Positions 56,380 to 64,000 of a DNA stretch of 64,000 bases are shown here, piece by piece. Origin of the DNA: Neofusicoccum parvum. Lineage: Eukaryota; Ascomycota; Dothideomycetes; Botryosphaeriales; Botryosphaeriaceae. The notes beneath the pieces were generated by a model. It worked only from the letters and a program-made list of their open reading frames with translations, did no database searches and was not told where the DNA came from. The translations under genes and the position numbers were made by a program. The stretch spans positions 186,001 to 250,000 of the forward strand of contig CP087210.1 in the NCBI GenBank assembly GCA_020912385.1, written 5' to 3'. How positions within the stretch are numbered: position 1 is the stretch's first letter; each line of letters begins with the position of its first letter.

Positions 56380-58260
56380 ATGCCGCAGAAACCTGCATCT
56401 CCAGGCGCTGGGCTTCGCAGGCGCAGCATCCCTCGGCCACATGAAGCCCCCAGCTCAGCTCCGACACACTCAAAACCAACCCGGAGTCGCACATGCCTCT
56501 TATCAGCCTTGTTCGCCGCTCTCTCACTTATCTGTCTCGTGTCAATTCTCTTCCGTTCCGAGACTTTTTCTCTGTATAGTCTCCACCGATTGCCATTTCA
56601 TATTCCGAAACCAACCACTACTTCACTCCCCAGCAACGTTCCCAGCGCCGGCTCCCTGGACCATCTCTTGTATCCAGACAGACACACGGCACGCCCACCA
56701 AAAACGCATTACCACAATTGGAGAGTTTCAAAAGACCTGCGCGCTCCCGACGGAGTGAAGAAGCACGTATACTTGATCAATGGTGCTTTCCCAGGTCCAA
56801 CGCTCGAAGTGCGCTCTGGAGACCGGCTGGTCATTGAAGTTGAGAACGCAATCGGTGACGGTGAAGGGCTTTCAATTCACTGGCATGGACTATACATGAG
56901 AGGCGCCAACAACATGGATGGCGTTGTTGGATTCACGCAGCATCCCATACTTCCTGGTGCGAACTTTACCTACGAGTTCGACATCGCAGAAGACCAGGCC
57001 GGCTCTTTTTGGTACCACGCACACAACCAAGTGCAACGAGCAGACGGACTTTTTGGAGGCCTCATAGTTCACCGTCCCTCCATTGCGGGCTCTCCCCTTG
57101 ATCCACAGAAGTACGAGTACGACGAGGAAAGACTTCTCCTTGTTGGCGACTGGTACCACCGCTCTGCAAATGAGGTTTTAGCATGTTACATGCGCGCTGC
57201 GTCATTTGGCAACGAGCCGGTCCCTGACTCTTTGCTCATAAATGGACTGGGCGCCTACAACTGCTCCAAGGCAGTGCGAGCCCGGCCAGTGGAATGCGTG
57301 CAGCATCAGGGGACCGCCGTGCCCAACCTACACTTCGATCGAAGCAAGCGCTACAGGTTGCGGCTGGTAAACACCGGTACACTTGCAGGCTTTACTATCA
57401 GCATCACCGATGCCATGCTTCGAGTGATCGAAGTTGACGGAGGCAATCCCGTGTCCAGCAGCATTGCCACTGCGCCTTCCGTCGGGATTCTTCACCCAGG
57501 CCAGCGCACCGACGTGATCCTCTCCTGGCCACCTGATGCCGCAGGAGAATCCAAGCTCACAATCACACTCGATGGGGAAGACTTCAAATACCCCAATCCG
57601 GCCCTAACTCGAACCCAACATTTCCCCATATCCCCCACCACCAACACGACCACCCCTCCCGCCGGGGCCCCCAACGACCAAAAGCCCACCAGCCCTCCAC
57701 CCCCACCTCAAATCGACCTCTCCACCCTCACCTCCGCTTCACCCCTCATCCCCCCCCTCCCCCCCACCACCACCCACACCCTCCTCCTCTACGCCAACAC
57801 CCTCAAGCTCTCCCACCGCGGCAACGCCCCCCACGGCTACATGAACCAAACCAGCTGGTCACCACAAGCCACCCCGCCCGGCCTCCTCACCGCCCTCCCC
57901 CGCGCGCAGTGGGACGCGAACCAACTGGTCCCGCACCTCCCCTTTTCCCACTGGGTGACCATCATCCTCAACAACCTCGACGACGGCGCGCACCCGTTCC
58001 ACCTGCACGGACACGCGGTGCGGGTGGTGCGGACGCGTGCCGCGCTGTGGAATCCGTGGGGCGGGGGAGGCGGCGACGAAGGGTTCGAGCTGGGGCGGGC
58101 GGTGCGGCGGGACACGGTGGTGGTGCCGCGGCGGGGGCACGTGGTGCTGCGGTTCGAGGCGGGCAATGCGGGGGTGTGGATGCTGCACTGCCACAACCTG
58201 TGGCATCAGGCGAGCGGGATGGCGATGGGGATTGAGGTTGGTGGTGGTGGGGAGGATTGA
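56380..58260 (+). CDS. Multicopper oxidase (laccase-like), membrane-anchored
   Basis: A single frame of 626 residues. Copper ligands are in the expected order: HWHG (167-170), WYHAHNQ (213-215 HAH), HPFHLHG (538-544) and HCHNLWHQASGM (603-614), with Cys604 for type 1 copper and Met614 as probable axial ligand. The N-terminus is not a normal signal peptide: about 38 basic residues precede a hydrophobic segment CLLSALFAALSLICLVSILF (39-58), suggesting a type II membrane anchor with the catalytic part outside or in the lumen. A Pro/Thr-rich linker of about 60 residues (around 405-465) splits domains 2 and 3. Iron, phenol or pigment-precursor oxidation are all possible. No Ftr1-like permease is adjacent, so a Fet3 role is not supported. 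Confidence 0.9.
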   Translation: MPQKPASPGAGLRRRSIPRPHEAPSSAPTHSKPTRSRTCLLSALFAALSLICLVSILFRSETFSLYSLHRLPFHIPKPTTTSLPSNVPSAGSLDHLLYPDRHTARPPKTHYHNWRVSKDLRAPDGVKKHVYLINGAFPGPTLEVRSGDRLVIEVENAIGDGEGLSIHWHGLYMRGANNMDGVVGFTQHPILPGANFTYEFDIAEDQAGSFWYHAHNQVQRADGLFGGLIVHRPSIAGSPLDPQKYEYDEERLLLVGDWYHRSANEVLACYMRAASFGNEPVPDSLLINGLGAYNCSKAVRARPVECVQHQGTAVPNLHFDRSKRYRLRLVNTGTLAGFTISITDAMLRVIEVDGGNPVSSSIATAPSVGILHPGQRTDVILSWPPDAAGESKLTITLDGEDFKYPNPALTRTQHFPISPTTNTTTPPAGAPNDQKPTSPPPPPQIDLSTLTSASPLIPPLPPTTTHTLLLYANTLKLSHRGNAPHGYMNQTSWSPQATPPGLLTALPRAQWDANQLVPHLPFSHWVTIILNNLDDGAHPFHLHGHAVRVVRTRAALWNPWGGGGGDEGFELGRAVRRDTVVVPRRGHVVLRFEAGNAGVWMLHCHNLWHQASGMAMGIEVGGGGED

Positions 58261-58776
58261 GGAGGCTGTGGGGCGGCGGGGTTGAGAAGTGATTTCGTCC
58301 GAGGTCGGCGTCAAAGGTGCTTTCTTTCTGTGGTGGGCGGACGGTGACGCCTTGAGCAGTATACAGTTGTCGAAGTGATTGAGAGGACGGGTCATGTCCA
58401 ATTGCTCCTGGTCGCCTGCGTCCAGACTGGGGCCGAGCAACAAACAGCTTAAACCTTCTACCAGAATGATCTTGGGTTTTCCTTATAGTTTATCCGCTCC
58501 TCCTTTTTGGAGACAGGATCTCGAGGTGTGAGTATTAGACTTAGCCGCTCCTCTACCACCACAGCCACCAGCATATGCCACAAAACCAACATGATATGGA
58601 TATCTCGAGCAACATACGAAGCTTTTCCTACCAAGCAAATCCCAACACAAACGCCGACCCCATGCCTTCGCAGGCCAAATTGCCAAATCATCCATCGATT
58701 CTCTCCCTAAAAGTACAAAAGCACCCCGAAATTAGCTCCATCCCCCAAACATCCAAAGACCTGGCCAGCCACCCCA
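58261..58776. other. Convergent intergenic region
   Basis: 516 bases between the 3' ends of the multicopper oxidase and DUG2. No gene seen. Confidence 0.4.
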
Positions 58777-61642
58777 TCATTTCTTCGGTAAATCCCTAAA
58801 CACCTTCTTAAAGATCTCCTTACTCTTATACAAGTTGACCAACCGCAAGCGTTCGTTGTCCAAATGCGCGCTGTCACTCGCTTGGCCGCACGGCAGGTGC
58901 GCAGCGGGGGCATTGAACTCCTTCTCCAGGAAGCGGATGGACGGGATGGACCCTCCCTCGCGGATGTACAGCGGCTTGAGCGGCTTCTTGGGGACGGTGG
59001 GGTCGTCGCTGGTCTTCTCCGCGGGCGGTGTGACGCTGCCGTTGGCGAGCGTCGACGACGTGGTTGGGGACTTTGGCGTCGTCTGGTGCTGCGGGTCGAA
59101 GTAGCTGCCTTGCTGCTGCTGCGTGGCGAGGGAGAGGTTGCGGCTGCCGCCGACGGAGCTGCGGCGGCGCTCTTCGACCGGCTTCCACACCTCCGTCACG
59201 GCTTCTTCGAGCGTCTTGTACATCTCGTTGTTGAAATCGCCTAGCCAGGGCTCCGCGAGGTGGTCGATGGTGACCGTTAGCTTGTTCTTGGATTCGATCT
59301 TCGCAAACTCGCTGTCCAGGTATTCGGTTAGAGCAGTTGCCACTTCGGTTGCTTCCTGGTTCGGGACCAGGCGGAATGAGAGTGAAGCACGCGCGAGACG
59401 GGGAATGATGGTCGAATTTTCAGGTCCCGAGGTGTGGAACCGATGGATCGTGAGCGAGGGCTCACGCCATCTTCGAATGAGTGAGTTGGCAAGTTCTTCG
59501 GCATTTCCGAGATCGGGGTTGCGCGAAATGAGAGACTGCCCAATCTCTTCATAAAGCTGCTTCTCTTCGGGGCTGAGCGGAGGAATGGGATCGTAGAAAC
59601 CCGGGATCTCGATCTTTCCATGTGGACCTGTCAGCTTTGCAAGAAGCATGATCAAGTCTTTCAAAGACTCGTCTAGAAGCGAGCTTCCATCCACACCACT
59701 GTGCAGGTCTGGATGAGGACTCTCAATCTGGACGGTTGCATGGATCACTCCACGTAGTCCGTATGTAAGGCATGGTGCATGGTCATCGAGCCAATAGCTG
59801 TTAGCGAGAAGGACCCAATCAATATCTCCGACAAGGTCCTTGTTCCTGTGGACAGCCTCATAGAAGCCGCGAGAGCCGGATTCCTCCTCGCCCTCGATAA
59901 GGAAGATGATGTCGGAGTCCAGCGCTTGCTCCTCCAACAACTCAGCTACAGCGAAAATGGCGGCCATGATTGGTCCTTTGTTGTCAGATGTACCGCGACC
60001 ATAGAGGTAGCCGTCGACGCCCTCCATGGAGAATGGATCCACAATCCATTTGCCGTCTTCGTTCTCCGCTGCAATCACATCGTAGTGGCCGTAGAATAGG
60101 ATCTTCTTCCTGTCACCGGATGTTGCGGGGTTGCCCCTGAACTTCGCAAATATCACGGGATTGAATGGTTCCTCAGTGTTCAACATTTCAGTGGCGGCGC
60201 CGAAATTCTTGAAAACGGACCGCAGATAGGACGCGCCTCTTCTGCAGTCCGCCTTGTAACGCGGGTCGGACGAGACGGTGCGGTATGACACGAACCGTTT
60301 GAGGAACTCGAAGAGTTGCTCTATATAAAATCAGACCTGTTCTCCAAGTGGCGTGGAATATCTTACCATTGCTGGTTGCCGTGGACTTTGGTGGCACGAC
60401 CTGGCAGTCTCGAACATCCCAAACTGCGATGGTCGCATCGTTGCCGCCAGTAACATAAACGGGCCTATTGTTGAAGATAGTGAACGCAGATGCAAGGACA
60501 AGTCCGTCGTGCGCCTGGAACTTTCCAATGGTCTCGTACTGGCGGTTGAGTTTCTGGAACAGGTCAGCTCAACGAAACATTTTTTTGCCACGGATGGATG
60601 GCCGCGCACCTGCACAGAACCCCGATCCCCCGCGCCGAACAGAAATCCACCACCAATGGAAATGGTCAGGACGTCGCCGACGTTCGTCTTTAGGCTTCGA
60701 ACCAACTGCTTAGTCTCGAGGTCCCACACATTGATCTCGCCGTCTGGCCGGCCGCCGTACAGGAAAGTGCCGTCCAAGACCATTGATTGGACAGCATTGC
60801 CTTCTTCCCTGCCATCGTCAAGGGCATTCAATTCATGAATTGCGCCTCCAGCCTCTTGGTCCAGCCTCCAAAGCTTGATCACCCCATCCCCGCCTCCGGA
60901 AATCAGGATCTCCTTGTCCGCATAACCAGCCACCGAGCCACTCGCCAAGAGCGTGCAATATACGTATCCATAGTGGGCGAATTGGTGAATGTACTGCTTG
61001 TCGAGCTCCAGAACCTGACCGCCCTTCGCGTCGCGAGGCTCGTCCGAACTAGAGTCTGGCTTCGGGGTCCTGATTCCGCCTGGGCCGAGGGAGTCGAAGA
61101 AGCGGTCTTCGCGGAATGACGGGTGGGCGGTGGGCTTGGGCGCGGGGCGCTTGTCCTTCTCGTTCAGGTTGTACCACTGGATGCTGGTGTTCTGCGCGCC
61201 GAGATAGATGGTGCGCAAGGCGCACGAGTAGGACACGCAGAAGACATCGCCAATGTCGTAGGCGGAGTAGATGGAGTACTCGCGCGCGAAGGTGCGCGTG
61301 TTCCAGACCTGCGCAGAACGTGAGTCAGAGCGAGAGGGCAGTCAGAGCAGTGCTTGCACGCACGTTGACAATGCGGTCGCCGGCACTAGAGAGGAGCAGT
61401 TGGTGGTCCTGCGACAGGCATAACCCAAGCACGCTGCCGCGGTGGCCCTCGATGATGGCGACGCGACCATAGGTCTCGAGGCTGTAGACCAGGATCTCAC
61501 CGCCCTCGGTGCCGGCGAAGATGTACTCAGCAGAGGCGGCAAGAGCAAGGATGCTCTTGTCATGCCTCATGCGGTGGAAGAGGCCGGGGGGCTGGAAGTG
61601 CTTCGGATGGGAAGCCATTTCGATGCTTCCGTCAAGCGCCAT
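58777..61642 (-). CDS. DUG2: DUG2: WD40 plus M20 metallopeptidase, glutathione-degrading complex
   Basis: Exons 61642-61364, 61308-60610, 60553-60367 and 60320-58777 encode about 902 residues. Residues 1-385 are WD40 repeats (GHRGSVLGLCLSQDHQLLLS, SGGGDGVIKLWRL, GRPDGEINVWDL, TGGNDATIAVWDV). From about 390 an M20 peptidase follows: FYGHYDV with His and Asp metal ligands, YGRGTSDNKGP, LIEGEEESGSRG (Glu base and ligand), SPHPDLHSGVDG and SAHLDNERL (last His ligand). This architecture is that of yeast Dug2, which with the Dug3 amidotransferase subunit cleaves the gamma-glutamyl bond of glutathione in the cytosol. A Ser/Gln/Pro-rich insertion (about 790-840) precedes the last ligand region. Introns fall in the WD40 part. 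Confidence 0.95.
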
Positions 61643-64000
61643 TGCGGGCTCATCGTGTGCTGGACGGGGTGCGGGTCAGCGGCGCGCAACGAGAATCAGC
61701 CGGCGGGAGGGGTGTGGGCACGGGCGGCGAGGAGCGGTGTGTACGTAGCGGGCTTCTGGCGCTTCCCTGGAGCTTCGGCGGGCCTTGGGACCCCACAAGG
61801 CGCGTCGGGGGATCTGAGGCTGGAAAAAGACGGTGATGCCAACGCCAACGGTTCGGGCCGATCACTGCCTGACTTACCGATTGCGCGCTCACTCCCTGCC
61901 GCGCCGTCCACCTGAGCCGCGTCCAGCTGCTCCAGCTGCTCCAGCTGCTCCTCCAGCTGCTCCCGCGCCAGACTCCGCGATCCCACGCCGCACATGCTCC
62001 CTGCCGTCCCTGTCGTCGTTCGAGAAGGCCGCAGATGGAACGCGCTCCGTCCAACCGAGCTGCATCCGGCGAAGTCAAGTGATTCGAGCAGGTCCGGTCT
62101 CCACTGCGGCGGAGGGTTCCTTCGCACGCCGCCCGGGGGCCTCTGACTGTTTCTATAGGGGGCGTCCTCGTGCCTCTGCTCTCCTTTCCGGTGTTTCGCG
62201 ATCGGTGACGAATCAAACGCCATCTGGCCTTCGCGGCTGCTGTTTTGGCTCGCTGATGGGATTGTTACACGATGGCGATATCGCTCCAGACTATTGCGGC
62301 ATCCGGGGTCGCTTGGACGGCGGCCTGAGAAACGGCCTCTACAGCACGGTGGAGTTTGTCCCTGAGGCCGCCAGCTGCAGCCATGATCTGCGCTATGAGC
62401 TGTCTGGCCTGCAGGTACACGCACAGTCCCGCTCGCCTTGGGGACGGGAGTGCGCTTGCGACAGCAGAAGCGCTGCGTTGTACGGAACGGCGGATGGTCG
62501 CGCGCAAACGGCAGTCGGGAGCGTCATCGCCCGGCCAGTGGAGGCAGATAGAGTGCCACCACGATGAGCTGGCCAGCTTCTCCTCACAGCTGTGGCTGGC
62601 GGGATGCCCAAAAAGGCACCAATACCTCTTGCACAGCCAGAGTCCACGCGGAGATCATGCGCCGACGAGGGCATATATGTACGGATTTTTCACCTGTGGC
62701 CTCTAATTGGCCTCGATGCCCCGCGATCCCGCGCACCTTGAAGTGTGTACAGGCTCGGCGACGCACGCTCAGCTTCCGATGCAGCGCAGGCTGTTCTAGT
62801 CGCGCCGAGAATGGTCGTACGTGTGTGTTATCTCGCGCGCAGCAGCGCGGGGAGAGCGAGGCCGACCCCATTGGCGCAGCAAGGAGGCTTTGGGTGCGGA
62901 CACATCTGTCTGAGACATCGCAGCAGCAAATGGGAAGGAGCCCAGCGCAGCCGGCTTGCAGAGGCAGGATGCGGCTCTCGCAGACAGACAGGTGACTATG
63001 ACGAAGCAGGCACACCCTGGCACATTACTCCGCGGCTTATGGGGGCAGAAAATCCGCCTATGGTGTTTGTGCGGCGGCGGCTGATGACTGCGCGCGCACT
63101 GCATGGGCTGCAATGGCACCGCGCTGCGCCGTCGCCGTCGCCAGTCGCCGGCCGGCCGCCCGTCGCAATGCGCTGTGGCGCAGCTGTGGCGGTGGCTAGT
63201 GGCGCGCCTGCTGCCGGCCAGTCGGTCTCAGAGCAGGGACATGGCAGCTGGGGCGTGCGAAATTTGCGCGCGGCGTCCTGCCCGGCGGCGCCTCGTGCTT
63301 GAGGCTGCGAATCCGGGTGGTGTGCGGGCAGCGGCCGTGAGCTGGCGGTCGTGAGACTGCTGGTGGGCTGCCGCTTATCCCGCGCCGCCCACGCCCGCGC
63401 CGGCTTGGGCGTTGAGCAGGGCGGAGGGGCACTGGGCGCGCCTGCAGACTGACATCAAGCACGAGATCGCGGTGCGTCTATCTCATGCAGGACGCAGCAG
63501 CGCCGCGAGGCTGGGGACACGTCCAATGTCACAGTGCAGACCGCGTTTCCAGCGAGCAGGACGCGCCGGCGCCCGTGAAACGGATGCTTGAGACGATCTC
63601 CAAGCGCCGGCCACAGGCGAGCCCAGTCGGCCGCTGGCAGCGTGCCACGATTTGCTACCGACTCACACCGACTGCTCATTTGCTTCCATCTCCCGCCCTT
63701 CCCCGGCCCTTGATGCCCGCTCGCCCACGCTCCGGCGCCAGATAGCCAGGGCCGCAGACGCGCCCGGCCCACTCTCTTAACCTGACCATCGGCGCCTGTC
63801 TGCCCTTCCCAGCCGCCATGCGAAACTTGTGAAGTACCCGGCCTCTGCCTGCGACGCTGCGACAAAGCAGGCCTGTGCCATTCCACCCTCGCGCCCCTCG
63901 CCCCTCGCACGTCCTCTGCCTCATTCCAGCCATCATACAAGAACGCTGCCGGCCGCGTTCGCCCTCTGTCTTGGTCTTCCTGCACACTCAGTGGAGCCTA
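61643..64000. other. Intergenic region to the right edge, no supported gene
   Basis: 2.36 kb upstream of DUG2. It is GC-rich and CpG-dense, so chance frames occur on all strands (for example 61833-62567 + and 63455-63985 -), but none shows a motif or splice logic. It may be the 5' region of a gene beyond the edge. No RNA gene or repeat was recognised. Confidence 0.35.

Noticed and set aside
61833..63985. Several overlapping frames upstream of DUG2
   Set aside because: All compositional, with mutually overlapping frames on both strands and no recognisable domain.

Overview
The window looks like a stretch of a filamentous ascomycete chromosome, most likely Dothideomycetes or a close relative. 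The genes carry short GT-AG introns of about 45-100 nt, many with CTAAC- or CTGAC-like branch points. Typical fungal families are present: HET, Zn2Cys6 regulator, Pth11-like rhodopsin domain, CVNH, SQOR/Hmt2, DUG2 and eRF3/Sup35. Gene models were assembled by eye from open frames, splice consensus and family similarity; no alignment was run.

Layout. At 1-13 kb lies an accessory-looking segment: a HET-domain gene running off the left edge with a frameshift, a six-exon Zn2Cys6 regulator, a RelA/SpoT-domain protein, a CorA-like membrane protein, a small orphan gene and a multi-pass membrane protein, separated by long, more AT-rich gaps. At 13.7-38.6 kb lies a gene-dense, GC-rich segment. It holds mitochondrial sulfide:quinone oxidoreductase, an MFS exporter, an HSL-type alpha/beta hydrolase with a long tail, TSR2 (ribosome assembly), a BSD/Dos2-like protein, Ran-binding Yrb30 divergent from eRF3 (Sup35), a short-chain dehydrogenase, two uncharacterised proteins and a PhyH-type 2-oxoglutarate dioxygenase.

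The striking region is 38.9-53.4 kb. Seven loci encode diverged members of one uncharacterised family. Each has a basic or Ser/Thr-rich N-terminal tail, an F-box-like L-P-x-E-x-R-N-x-I-Y-E segment, a middle block ending in LLW followed by a cysteine-rich C-x-C, an ALEFKG-like block, and a short last exon encoding a beta-strand-like IEETIEFDF motif behind a positionally conserved intron. One copy carries two in-frame stops, both explicable as CpA to TpA changes. A Pth11-like membrane protein and a CVNH lectin-domain/coiled-coil fusion lie between the copies.

At 53.8-61.6 kb are a secreted phospholipase C-type phosphoesterase and a membrane-anchored multicopper oxidase transcribed divergently, then DUG2 (WD40 plus M20 peptidase of the glutathione-degrading complex). 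The last 2.3 kb hold no gene I can support. I saw no convincing tRNA, rRNA, CRISPR array or transposon.
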